From Pedobacter caeni (lineage in GTDB: Bacteria; Bacteroidota; Bacteroidia; Sphingobacteriales; Sphingobacteriaceae), in NCBI RefSeq assembly GCF_900129215.1, contig NZ_FQUQ01000002.1, positions 1,054,001 to 1,118,000 on the forward strand: a stretch of DNA of 64,000 nt, read 5' to 3'. The notes under the pieces are model-generated. The model was not told the DNA's origin. It saw only the letters and a list, made by a program, of their open reading frames with translations, and did no database searches. A program made the translations under genes and the position numbers. Positions 52,601 to 61,122 of the stretch are shown in pieces (positions within the stretch are counted from its first letter, which is position 1; each line of letters opens with the position of its first letter).

Positions 52601-52746
52601 CGGTAGTCAACCTGCTGACCTTTGGTTCTTATACAGGATATGATCCTGAAGTCAGCTCATCAACGAATGCACTTGCAGTTGGCATAGACCGGGGATCTTT
52701 CCCTAGAACCAGAACATATAATTTGTCATTGAATTTTAGTCTTTAA
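49654..52746 (+). CDS. SusC/RagA TonB-dependent receptor of the hexosamine locus
   Basis: 1030 aa, signal peptide about 21 residues (MLSTFAQ). A carboxypeptidase-regulatory-like domain at about 31-115 (TGQVTDAKTNESLIGVSIRV, DKNGKFSLGV), plug at about 120-240 (GYGTQKVKEVTGAVGSI, GATVRIRGASSVNGSSQPLYIVDGVP, SIYGSRASNGVIIITTK) and a beta-barrel ending in TYNLSLNFSL. Unlike the copy at 26199 it has no STN domain, so it is a plain importer, controlled by the LacI-type site instead of a sigma/anti-sigma pair. It should take up GlcNAc-containing oligosaccharides trimmed by the GH16 and GH20 enzymes. Confidence 0.95.
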   Translation: MKKLYLMTLMVAFSMLSTFAQVNPDKGSVFTLTGQVTDAKTNESLIGVSIRVQGTDKGTATDKNGKFSLGVSPGAVILLSYIGYQNQTVNVGDRKTLDIKLAESGKQLSEVTINVGYGTQKVKEVTGAVGSISAKQMDNHALGDVNSSLQGKIAGLQITSNSGEPGAGATVRIRGASSVNGSSQPLYIVDGVPINADTYGGGLVDDASTFSPLADLNPQDIESIEVLKDGTASIYGSRASNGVIIITTKSGKNSRKPEIQFSANGSVADITRKIGVLNASQFRSAFIDAIYNFTGAQTTKVSVIDSLHPYYSKSNNWQDLMYRTAYQYKADVSVKGASKDNNMNYFVSAGYKDIDPIIINTKFKQTYGSAKVYYTVNKTISGNTNFNVSTNDYNRILSGLSNQSAIYQALSTMPVYAPYDPITGQIIPLLEGSKPNPIAISQLAANKINRWRMFGNQDLRVKILKDLEFKTTLGFDYSNTEETNFTPQTLLPQGQISSSYLTTGKNYSLINENTLNYRTTLSKDHHLTFLLGQSYQKFTDNNVNVIGRGLIDATITSINGTSVVSLYNQNIEENSLLSFFTRANYDYKGKYLFSAVMRADGSSRFGADNRFGYFPSFSAGWRLSEEDWFKKVSFISDAKIRGSFGVTGNQSIGNYAWQGSLNTVGTYLGNVAIVSNGVPNASLKWETTKQTNIGFDLSFLSDRIRFTADAYLKKTTGLLFDVAVPGTTGYATVPANFGSLENKGLEFTLSTVNIDKAFKWNSTFTFSLNRNKVLSLPGNQDYRPNIYNMARVGETAGVFYGLKALGVYAYDTDNVYQRNAAGAVVPYRQGSANGSIYKGGDVIWEDLNGDGIINDSDLQVIGDPNPDFTGGFQNEFSYKNFTLSALITYSFGNDVFNEVKRNLDATPYDQNFTTDQLRRWRKQGDVTDVPRLVKTDPMLNNAISSRFVEDGSFIRIQNLALNYKIPAKALSRLRINHANVGFSVVNLLTFGSYTGYDPEVSSSTNALAVGIDRGSFPRTRTYNLSLNFSL

Positions 52747-52750
52747 TATT

Positions 52751-54208
52751 ATGAAACGAAAAGATTATAAAATATACAGCATTATGCTGATCACGTTGGT
52801 TTTCTTATCCGGTTGTAAGAAGGCCTTAGAAATCGACCCTACGACTTCTTATTCCAGTTCGAATTTCTGGACTGAAACACCTCAGGCCACAGCAGCTTTG
52901 TATGGTGCGTATAACCTTTTGCAAGGAGCGATGGCTCCGGAATCTGTTTTATACGGAGAGGGGAGGGCTGATAATGTGGTGATAAATCCATTGGCATTGA
53001 GTTCGCAAACCTTGAATTTGTTAACAAATAACCTAAACTCAAGTCTGCCCATTACAAACTGGAGTGCTTTCTATCAGGTGGTTAATCAGAGTAATTTAAT
53101 TCTAAAGAACACCTTAGAAATGAAGGGAAAAGGACTTTATCTGGGGAAAGATGCGGAATACAATAGTGTGAGAGGACAGGCCTTCGCCATTCGTGCTTTC
53201 TGTTATTTTTACATGACCCGTATTTGGGGTAAATTGCCTGTGGTAACAGAACCTTTTTTAGATGCGAAACAAAGTGTAAGCATTGGACGATCAGATACTA
53301 CTGCGGTGTATGCCCGAATTCAGGCAGATCTTGATTCTGCAGCATTGGCACCAATCCCTGCATCATATACAACCACTTCAGCTACCAGGGCTCAATTTAC
53401 AATGGCCGCAGTGAATGCTTTGTATACGGATTTTTATATGTGGCGCCATCAATATGAGAACGCACTTGTTGCTTCTCAGAAAATCCTGACGAATTCAACC
53501 TATTCACTGGCTTCGCTTTACAGCGCATCTTCAACTATAGATTATAACATTAATCCGGCGTTAATTGACAATACCGCTTACGCCCAGATGTTTACCAAAG
53601 GGTTTTCTAATGAATCAATATTCGAAATCGATTACAATTTTGCAGAGCGCGCGACACGATCATTTTTGATTACAGTTTACGGCGATCTTGGCTTCCAGCC
53701 TTTCTTCAAAGCCAGTGGTTACCTGTCCAGTAAGTTCAGCTCAATGGATTTGCGTTCAAAGGTGAATTTTGACACCAATTCGGGTATTGTTAAATTCTTT
53801 GAGAAATCGGGTTTTGTTCGTGGCACTCAGGATGATAAGAACATTATCGTTTATCGCCTTGCTGATATCATCTTGTTACGTGCTGAAGCACTTAATAAAA
53901 CTGGCAATATTCCTGGAGCAATGGCCCTGGTTAATCAAATCAGAGCCAGAGCCGGAGCATCAACATATACAGACGCTTCTTATAGTGGATTTAATACCGA
54001 TCAAATAGAAGATCTTATCCTTGATGAACGAGCGAGAGAACTTTGTTACGAAGGCAAAAGATGGTTTGATCTGGTACGTACAGGTAAAGCAATTAAAGTA
54101 ATGGGGCCAATCAATGGACTCAATCAGACAGAAAATTTCCTGTGGCCATTGAGCCTTACCGAAATCAGGTTAAATCCGCTGTTGGATCAAAATTCATATT
54201 ATCAATAA
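52751..54208 (+). CDS. SusD/RagB family binding lipoprotein
   Basis: 485 aa, lipobox LSGC (Cys22). N-terminal LEIDPTTSYSSSNFWTETPQATAALYGAYNLLQG, a central AFAIRAFCYFYMTRIWGKLPVVTEP and the C-terminal RagB segments DIILLRAEALNKTGN and LDERARELCYEGKRWFDLVRTGKA are all standard. It starts 4 bases after susC and forms the surface lid that binds the oligosaccharide. Confidence 0.95.
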   Translation: MKRKDYKIYSIMLITLVFLSGCKKALEIDPTTSYSSSNFWTETPQATAALYGAYNLLQGAMAPESVLYGEGRADNVVINPLALSSQTLNLLTNNLNSSLPITNWSAFYQVVNQSNLILKNTLEMKGKGLYLGKDAEYNSVRGQAFAIRAFCYFYMTRIWGKLPVVTEPFLDAKQSVSIGRSDTTAVYARIQADLDSAALAPIPASYTTTSATRAQFTMAAVNALYTDFYMWRHQYENALVASQKILTNSTYSLASLYSASSTIDYNINPALIDNTAYAQMFTKGFSNESIFEIDYNFAERATRSFLITVYGDLGFQPFFKASGYLSSKFSSMDLRSKVNFDTNSGIVKFFEKSGFVRGTQDDKNIIVYRLADIILLRAEALNKTGNIPGAMALVNQIRARAGASTYTDASYSGFNTDQIEDLILDERARELCYEGKRWFDLVRTGKAIKVMGPINGLNQTENFLWPLSLTEIRLNPLLDQNSYYQ

Positions 54209-54220
54209 AAATATTTAAAG

Positions 54221-55729
54221 ATGAAAAAACTAAATCTTTACTCAAAAGTACTTTTTCTCTGTATGTGTATGCTCACAATTGTTGGTTGTAGCAAACTTGA
54301 ACTATTGAAAAACGAAGATAGTGATGGAGCCAATGCTGGTGCTAACCTTAAGACGCAAACCATACAACAATTTCTGCTTGCAGACCACAGTTCAGATTTA
54401 ACGGAACTGGATCTCTTTGCTTCGGCAGTGAAACGTGCGGGGCTGATGGATATGCTGGGCAAACCGGAAGATTATACTGTGGTGTTCCTGACGAACCCAG
54501 GAGTTAAACAACTTTTGGCAACGATAGGCTATCCCAGTGTTAACGAAGTACCTCCGGTTATCCTCAAAAACCTGTTAGGCGATCTGATCATCAAAGGGAA
54601 GTTAAAATCTACGGATCTTAATCTCGATGAGACAAAGAAAATAGAAACCATTAATGGAAACTATATTTATTACACCAGAAAATCGAATACATCCGATCAA
54701 TACGTGCTGACCATTAATCAGAATTCAACATTAGGCTCAACGGCGGCATTGGTTAGGTCCCAGGATCTGGAATTTAACAACGGTGTAGCCCAGGTTACTG
54801 CGCAGTTTACTTTCTACAGGTTGCTGGATGATAAACCTGATGAGGCTAACCCTGGTGGCAATGTGATTACACAAAAAATCAATGTAGCTAAAGACGTTTA
54901 CATTCGTGGTGGTTCTGGTAATTCAAATGCGAATTTCAATGATTTGGCAACCATAGACTTAAAAGCGGTAAGCACTGCAGATGCTACTGTTGGTCGTATT
55001 GGTGTAATGCAGTATCCATTGGAAAAACCAAGCTTTGGTGACAAAATCGGAGCTGCAAGAATGTATGTATATGTGTATACCACTGGGTTAACACCTACAA
55101 CTACATTCTCATTTTCAGCTCATTTAGGTGAAAATAAAGATTGGGCGGAAAATACCATCACCTGGAACAATGCACCGATTTATAATTCTGTTCCAATTTC
55201 AACATTGCCTGTTCCGGGAGGAACCACCGGATGGGTTTCTTTTGATGTTACCTCAGCAGTGAGTCAGCTTTATGCAAACAAGGAAACCTTTATCAATGTA
55301 TTCCTGAAACACAATGTCGATAATTTCATTAAGCTTCGTCCAAGAGAATTTTCTGCAGGACTTTACGGTTCATACCTCAGCATCAGTTCGCCTCCGCAGA
55401 CACTGTTAAAGCTCGGTCAGGTCAATGTGCTTAATGTTTCTGCCATTGAGCAGATTACGCCCTTAACACTGGCTAACCTGAAAATGGAAGGAACAATCGA
55501 TCATAACATTACTTACACCGTAAAACAGGTTCCAACCGCTGGTTTCTTGGTTAAATATGGGATTCCACTAGCTGCAAATGCTTCTTTTTCACAAGCTGAT
55601 ATGGCTAAAGGAGCAATTAAATATTTATATGGCGGATCAGGCAATACGGATCAGGTCGTTTTTGAAGCAAGAGACCATAACGGCGGTTATTTTGAGTCAG
55701 CATTAAAGCTGGACATTGCAATTAAATAA
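54221..55729 (+). CDS. Multidomain surface lipoprotein: FAS1, DNRLRE/CBM96-like and CSPG-like domains
   Basis: 502 aa, lipobox IVGC (Cys23). Three regions can be separated. Residues about 45-205 resemble a fasciclin (FAS1) fold (DLFASAVKRAGLMDML, YTVVFLTNPGVKQLL). Residues about 215-375 resemble the DNRLRE/CBM96 domain (VAKDVYIRGGS, AARMYVYVYTTGL, NTITWNNAPIY, WVSFDVTSAVSQLYA). Residues about 395-500 match the cadherin_3/CSPG-type repeat (VSAIEQITPLTLANLKMEG, ITYTVKQVPTAGFLV, SFSQADMAKGAIKYLY). No enzyme site is visible. It sits right behind susD, where surface glycan-binding proteins usually stand, and probably holds the polymer at the cell surface. Confidence 0.75.
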   Translation: MKKLNLYSKVLFLCMCMLTIVGCSKLELLKNEDSDGANAGANLKTQTIQQFLLADHSSDLTELDLFASAVKRAGLMDMLGKPEDYTVVFLTNPGVKQLLATIGYPSVNEVPPVILKNLLGDLIIKGKLKSTDLNLDETKKIETINGNYIYYTRKSNTSDQYVLTINQNSTLGSTAALVRSQDLEFNNGVAQVTAQFTFYRLLDDKPDEANPGGNVITQKINVAKDVYIRGGSGNSNANFNDLATIDLKAVSTADATVGRIGVMQYPLEKPSFGDKIGAARMYVYVYTTGLTPTTTFSFSAHLGENKDWAENTITWNNAPIYNSVPISTLPVPGGTTGWVSFDVTSAVSQLYANKETFINVFLKHNVDNFIKLRPREFSAGLYGSYLSISSPPQTLLKLGQVNVLNVSAIEQITPLTLANLKMEGTIDHNITYTVKQVPTAGFLVKYGIPLAANASFSQADMAKGAIKYLYGGSGNTDQVVFEARDHNGGYFESALKLDIAIK

Positions 55730-55779
55730 ACCCTGTCCGGTATTTGCTTAAAATAATATTCGGAAGAAAAATAAAAATT

Positions 55780-57327
55780 ATGAAAAGAACAGTATTTGTT
55801 GTGATGCTTTTAACTGCCATTTTTGGGTATGCAAAAGCATTTCAAAAAGAGTTAAACGATCCTGTTTCACCATTTCCGGTGAGAGGATTTCATCTCGATC
55901 TGCGTATTCAGGCCATTCCTATGCCAGCTCTTAAAAAACTTGCGCTGCAATTGGCTAAGGGCGGTATTAATACGCTGGTTATGGAATGGGAGGCAACTTA
56001 TCCTTTTCAGGATGAACCTTTGATTCCCAATCGTTTTGCTTACACAAGAGATGAAGTAAAGGCTTTTATCGCTTACTGTAGTTCCATAAAGCTTGATGTC
56101 ATTCCACTTCAACAGAGCTTCGGACATGTTGAATACATTCTTAGAAATCCTAAATACAAAGACCTGAGAGAAGATCAGAAAGATTACTCTCAGGTTAATC
56201 CGATTCGCGAAACTGAGGCAAAAAAACTTTTTACTACGCTTTACCGGGATCTGATTTCTACGCATAATTCTCCTTATATCCATATTGGGGGTGATGAGAC
56301 TTATCTATTGGGGCATTCAGAAGAATCAAAAAAGAAAATTAAAGCCGTTGGTATTGGAAGGCTCTATGGCGATTATATCAAGATGCTTTGCGATGTGGTC
56401 GTTGGGTTGGGTAAAAGGCCGGTTCTTTGGGCTGATATTGCGTTGAAATATCCGGAGGCGTTGAAAGGTTTGCCAAAGGAAACCATTTTTATTGATTGGA
56501 ATTATGGATGGGACATCAATATGTTTGGTGATCATGAAAAATTGATGCAGAGCGGGTTTGAGGTATGGGGGGCACCTTCAATAAGGAGTCATCCCGATAA
56601 TTACTTTCTTACTCAATGGGCGAAGCACTTTAAAAATATTTCAGATTTCGTTCCATTGGCAAAAGGACTGGGTTATAAAGGGATCATTATGACTTCCTGG
56701 TCTACCTCCGGATTGTATTCGCCAGTGTTTGAAACCACCAGGGATATCGTAGATCTTTATGCAATCCGACGTGTTTATCCCATTAGTGGATTTAATATGC
56801 TGATTGCAGCATTTCTCGAATCTATAAAATCAGGGAAAGCACTTGATGCGGAAAACTTCGTTTACGGTTATGCCAAATCTCAATATGGTTTTGATGAAAA
56901 CGATGCTAAAATATTTTGGAAAGCGGTTTCAACTGTTCCTTTTGAGATTACACAAGGAAAACCTATAAACACCGATTTAAGCATTGATCAAATGTTAGAT
57001 AGTACACAAAAAGCATCTGTGATACTCGCAAAACTTAAACCTGGTAAAAATCTAAAAGAGTTTGAGCATTACCGCTTGATGGCGGCCATTCGTGTACAAT
57101 ACCTGACTTATCAGTCGATAGAATCCAGGGCAAATGCTCCGGAAATGAATGACGAAAAACTTAAATCACTAATTGCTGAACTCGAAGCATTGCGCAGCAA
57201 AGAACTTGATAAGAAGTTTATCGAACTCAATTCAGAGGTGATGTATCCTTCAGAAATAACTCAGGAAAATGAGCTCAGAGCTGCGAAAATCAAGGTATTG
57301 CTGGACAGGCTGAAGAGAGTTAAGTAA
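55780..57327 (+). CDS. GH20-family beta-hexosaminidase-like, exported
   Basis: 515 aa from the ATG at 55780; a TTG 12 codons upstream is in frame, but the ATG gives a clean signal peptide (TVFVVMLLTAIFGYAKA). It has a single TIM-barrel with the GH20 acid/base and assisting residues in HIGGDETYLLG, and preceding strand LDVIPLQQSFGHVEYILRN. The N-terminal GH20b domain usual in the family is missing, and the barrel runs at about 30-380, followed by a helical tail. This compact form is close to the family of GH20-like exo-hexosaminidases. It should remove terminal N-acetylhexosamine from imported or surface-bound oligosaccharides. Confidence 0.85.
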   Translation: MKRTVFVVMLLTAIFGYAKAFQKELNDPVSPFPVRGFHLDLRIQAIPMPALKKLALQLAKGGINTLVMEWEATYPFQDEPLIPNRFAYTRDEVKAFIAYCSSIKLDVIPLQQSFGHVEYILRNPKYKDLREDQKDYSQVNPIRETEAKKLFTTLYRDLISTHNSPYIHIGGDETYLLGHSEESKKKIKAVGIGRLYGDYIKMLCDVVVGLGKRPVLWADIALKYPEALKGLPKETIFIDWNYGWDINMFGDHEKLMQSGFEVWGAPSIRSHPDNYFLTQWAKHFKNISDFVPLAKGLGYKGIIMTSWSTSGLYSPVFETTRDIVDLYAIRRVYPISGFNMLIAAFLESIKSGKALDAENFVYGYAKSQYGFDENDAKIFWKAVSTVPFEITQGKPINTDLSIDQMLDSTQKASVILAKLKPGKNLKEFEHYRLMAAIRVQYLTYQSIESRANAPEMNDEKLKSLIAELEALRSKELDKKFIELNSEVMYPSEITQENELRAAKIKVLLDRLKRVK

Positions 57328-57358
57328 TGCTATTTATTGACCATTAAAAAAAAGAAAA

Positions 57359-59938
57359 TTGTATAAAATATTACATAGTTACCTACTGCTGATGCTGGTT
57401 TTTGGAACAGCTGGTCACGCAGCCAGACAGTCGTATCCAGGAGCAGATCAGCTGGAGATTCGCTGGCATGTTTACGAAAATCATTACCTGGGGAAAGATC
57501 AGACACTTTTTTCAATCGGCATTAAGAACAATACAAAACAACCCTTTCCAAGTGCGGGCTGGAAAATCTATTTTAATCTTGGTAAAAGAGTAACCAGTGT
57601 TTCTGGTTCGGAGCAGTTGGAAATAAAGCATGTAAATGGTGGGCTGTACTATATTTCTCCGGGTAAGGACTTTAAGTCGCCTGCTCCCGGAGAAAGCTTA
57701 GCTCAACAGTTTATTTCCAATTCCTGGGTAGTGAATAGCAGTGATGCGCCTCAAGGGTTTTATTTAGTCTGGGACAATGCTGCAGGTATTGGTATTCCTT
57801 TAAACGATGTTAAAATATCTACTCCTAAAGATCAACGTAAAATGGACAGATTTGCCGGAGACAAGGAGCTAGCACAGGAGCAGCGTTATCTGTTGAATGA
57901 ACGCGGAAAAACTGGGAGCAGTAATCAGCCTAAAATATTTCCAGCACCACTTTCTTACACAGAAACAGCTGGCTATTTTAAACTGGACCAAGCTGTTATT
58001 TTGGTTCCTGATTCAGAATTCGATGCGGAAGCACAATTGTTTGCTGATGAGCTGAAAAGGTTGACGGGAAAAAGACCTGTAGTCGGCCCTGATCATAAAA
58101 GTGCTAAATCAATCAGGCTTAAAAAAGACGCCTCGATCAAAAAAGATGGATATCGACTCAGCGTATCTCCATCTGGCATTGTAATTTCTGCCAATACCTC
58201 CCGGGAGATTCATTACGGCATACAATCGTTAAAAGTCCTTCTCGATCCTTCTGCATATGTTGCTCAGGGAAAAAAGAAAGTATTGATGCTGAAATGTGTA
58301 GAGGTAGAAGATCGTCCTTCTTTCGGGTTTAGGGCGATAATGCTTGATGTAGCGAGAAATTTTCAGTCCAAAGAGGAAGTCATGAAGTTGATTGACTTGT
58401 TGTCTTTATACAAATTTACTACGCTTCACCTCCATCTAAATGACGATGAAGGCTGGAGATTACAGATCAATGCTTTACCCGAACTGACAAGTCTGGGTTC
58501 AAATCGTGGGCATGGATTAAACGAACAGGAAAGCTTGATGCCTTCTTATGGATCCGGCCCAATTGCAGGACAATCCTCTGGGAGTGGTTTTTATTCAAGA
58601 GCAGACTTTATTGAGATTTTAAAATATGCAGCAAGAAGACACATCAATATTATTCCGGAAATAGAAACACCTGGTCATGCCCGTGCCGCCATCGTTTCGA
58701 TGCAGGCTAGATACGATAGAATTATAAAATCCGGGGATACCGCCAGCGCAAAAGCCTATCTGCTCAGAGATATGGCAGATTCCTCCGTTTATCGTTCGGT
58801 GCAGCAATGGAATGATCATGTGATGGATGTGTCCATGCCGTCGGTATACAATTTTCTGGAAACGGTTACTGATGAAATAATTGATATGTATAAACTAGCC
58901 GGGGCACCATTGCAGACCATACATTATGGTGGAGATGAAGTGCCTGCTGGTGTATGGACCAGGTCTCCATCTGTTAATGCGTTTAAAGTAAAGCATCCCG
59001 AAGTTAAAAATGCCGCAGATCTTTGGGACTATTTTTTCGGCCGTATTGCAACCATGCTGGACAAAAGAAAACTATACCTCTCTGGTTGGGAAGAAACTGC
59101 TTTAAGAAAATCGACTGTTCAGGGAGAAAAAAAATGGCAGCCTAATCCTTTATTTCTTGACAGAAAATTTCATGTGAATGTATGGAATAATATGTCTGGT
59201 AATGAGGATCTTGCTTATAGATTGGCAAATTCCGGATACAAGGTCATTCTTTCGTTTGTGACCAATTTTTATTTTGATATGGGCTATGTGCGGGAGTTTG
59301 ATGAGCCAGGATTCAATTGGGGTGGTTTTATCAATCTGGAACAGTCTTACAAATTTATCCCCTTTGATTACCTGAGAAATCAGCACACAGATTACGTGAA
59401 CAGGCCATTGCCTAAATCAATGCTCAAACAATTTGAGCCTTTAACCGAAGTTGGTAAGCAAAATATATACGGTATTCAAGGCCTTTTATGGACGGAAACT
59501 GTAAAAACTGCGGAACGATTGGAGTATATGTATTTGCCAAGGCTTCTTGCCTTGTCTGAAAGAGCCTGGGCTTCAGCACCAGAATGGGCTACTTTGCAAG
59601 ATACTTTAAAGGCTAAAAAATTGTACGAGCAAGACTGGTATAAATTCAGTTCATCAGTGGGAAGAGAGTTGAGCCGGTTGGATCATTATGCCGGAGGTTA
59701 TAGATATAGGATACCTACGCCAGCAGTTATGTTCCGGAATGGGATGGTTAGTGTGAATACGGATGTTCCCGGATTTCAGATTCGCTATACTACAGATGGA
59801 TCTGTCCCAACCATAAAAAGTAAACTGTATCAACAACCGATCCGCCACTTAAAAGAACTTCGTTTCCGTGCATTCAACAAGCTCGGGAGAGGAGGGAAGA
59901 TAGCGCAAAATGACAATGAAGAAAATGGAAAAGATTAA
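57359..59938 (+). CDS. GH20 beta-N-acetylhexosaminidase (chitobiase type)
   Basis: 859 aa. The start is TTG at 57359: a stop precedes it at 57338 and no ATG is available before the signal peptide (LLLMLVFGTAGHAA). Domains in order: CHB_HEX N-terminal carbohydrate-binding domain (about 30-165), GH20b (about 190-290), GH20 catalytic barrel (about 305-690, starting RPSFGFRAIMLDVARNF) with the Asp-Glu pair in HYGGDEVPAGVW, and a C-terminal CHB_HEX_C beta-sandwich (about 760-850, FQIRYTTDGSVPTIKSKLY). It cleaves terminal GlcNAc from chitin oligosaccharides or related glycans. The stop overlaps the nagA start by 29 bases. Confidence 0.92.
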   Translation: MYKILHSYLLLMLVFGTAGHAARQSYPGADQLEIRWHVYENHYLGKDQTLFSIGIKNNTKQPFPSAGWKIYFNLGKRVTSVSGSEQLEIKHVNGGLYYISPGKDFKSPAPGESLAQQFISNSWVVNSSDAPQGFYLVWDNAAGIGIPLNDVKISTPKDQRKMDRFAGDKELAQEQRYLLNERGKTGSSNQPKIFPAPLSYTETAGYFKLDQAVILVPDSEFDAEAQLFADELKRLTGKRPVVGPDHKSAKSIRLKKDASIKKDGYRLSVSPSGIVISANTSREIHYGIQSLKVLLDPSAYVAQGKKKVLMLKCVEVEDRPSFGFRAIMLDVARNFQSKEEVMKLIDLLSLYKFTTLHLHLNDDEGWRLQINALPELTSLGSNRGHGLNEQESLMPSYGSGPIAGQSSGSGFYSRADFIEILKYAARRHINIIPEIETPGHARAAIVSMQARYDRIIKSGDTASAKAYLLRDMADSSVYRSVQQWNDHVMDVSMPSVYNFLETVTDEIIDMYKLAGAPLQTIHYGGDEVPAGVWTRSPSVNAFKVKHPEVKNAADLWDYFFGRIATMLDKRKLYLSGWEETALRKSTVQGEKKWQPNPLFLDRKFHVNVWNNMSGNEDLAYRLANSGYKVILSFVTNFYFDMGYVREFDEPGFNWGGFINLEQSYKFIPFDYLRNQHTDYVNRPLPKSMLKQFEPLTEVGKQNIYGIQGLLWTETVKTAERLEYMYLPRLLALSERAWASAPEWATLQDTLKAKKLYEQDWYKFSSSVGRELSRLDHYAGGYRYRIPTPAVMFRNGMVSVNTDVPGFQIRYTTDGSVPTIKSKLYQQPIRHLKELRFRAFNKLGRGGKIAQNDNEENGKD

Positions 59939-61112
59939 GATATATAATGGTAAAATAATTACTCCTCATCGTACGATTGATGGCGGATGTATCCTTATCG
60001 AAGGAGGAAAGATATTGGAAGTAAGCGCTTCGGATATTCCTGTTGAAAATGCATTGGAAATCAATGCAATGGGAAATTATATTGGACCAGGATTTATTGA
60101 TTTACATGTTCATGGGGGCGGAGGTCATGATTTTATGGATAATGAGCCCGACGGTTTTCTTGCCATTGCTGCATTACATGCTAAACATGGGACCACTGCA
60201 CTCATGCCTACAACCTTAAGTAGTGAGCATCAGGATTTGATGGATACCTTGAGCACTTATGAAGCTGCTGATGCCAGAAATGTTAATGGCGCACAGTTTA
60301 TAGGGATACACATTGAGGGACCATATTTCTCCATGGAACAAAGAGGTGCACAAGATCCAAGGTATATCAGGGCGCCGGTTCCGGCAGAATATCAGGAGAT
60401 CGTTGCCAGTTCCGGAGCTATTAAACGCTGGAGCGCTGCGCCAGAGCTTAAAGGGGCTTTGGAATTTGGCCAATACCTTACAGAAAGAGGAATCTTACCA
60501 TCTATTGCACATACCAATGCGATATATGAAGAAGTATTGCCAGCATTTGAAAAAGGTTTCAGGCACGCTACACATTTTTATTCCTGTATGTCGGGGGTTT
60601 CGAGGCGAAATGCATACCGTTATGCGGGAGTAATTGAAAGTGCCTATTTGCTTGATGCAATGACTGTAGAAATCATCGCAGATGGTATTCATCTTCCTCC
60701 GCCTTTACTTAAGCTGGTTCTCAAAATAAAAGGTGCAGACCGCACTGCATTGGTTACCGATGCGATGCGCGCTGCAGGTATGCCGCCAGGACCAAGTATT
60801 CTTGGTAGCCGACGCGATGGCCTGGAGGTTATTGTTGAGGATAACGTGGCTAAGCTAAAAGACAGGACTGCCTTTGCAGGTAGTGTAGCTACGATGGACA
60901 GGTTAGTGAGAAACATGGTGACAATGGCTGATGCAACATTGGAAGATGCTGTTAAAATGGCTTCCCTTACTCCGGCAAATATAATCGGTATAGCCGATCG
61001 GAAAGGATCGCTGGTGGCAGGCAAGGATTCGGATATTGTCATCTTCGATCATGAGATAAATATTGTCCGGACGATCGTATCTGGGAGAAGTGTATATGAA
61101 AAATCAATTTAA
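59910..61112 (+). CDS. nagA: N-acetylglucosamine-6-phosphate deacetylase
   Basis: 400 aa, cytoplasmic amidohydrolase that converts GlcNAc-6-P to GlcN-6-P and acetate. ATG codons at 59910, 59916 and 59925 are all in frame; the first is given, and it lies inside the end of the GH20 gene. Metal and catalytic motifs: HVHGGGGHDF (metal His pair of the amidohydrolase fold), GIHIEGPYFS (Glu ligand), SIAHTNAIYEEV and ATHFYSCMSG (His ligands), and the catalytic Asp in LVTDAMRAAG. Together with nagB it supplies fructose-6-phosphate from imported GlcNAc. A GlcNAc kinase is not seen in this locus and must be elsewhere. Confidence 0.94.
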   Translation: MTMKKMEKIKIYNGKIITPHRTIDGGCILIEGGKILEVSASDIPVENALEINAMGNYIGPGFIDLHVHGGGGHDFMDNEPDGFLAIAALHAKHGTTALMPTTLSSEHQDLMDTLSTYEAADARNVNGAQFIGIHIEGPYFSMEQRGAQDPRYIRAPVPAEYQEIVASSGAIKRWSAAPELKGALEFGQYLTERGILPSIAHTNAIYEEVLPAFEKGFRHATHFYSCMSGVSRRNAYRYAGVIESAYLLDAMTVEIIADGIHLPPPLLKLVLKIKGADRTALVTDAMRAAGMPPGPSILGSRRDGLEVIVEDNVAKLKDRTAFAGSVATMDRLVRNMVTMADATLEDAVKMASLTPANIIGIADRKGSLVAGKDSDIVIFDHEINIVRTIVSGRSVYEKSI

Positions 61113-61122
61113 TTTATAGCTA

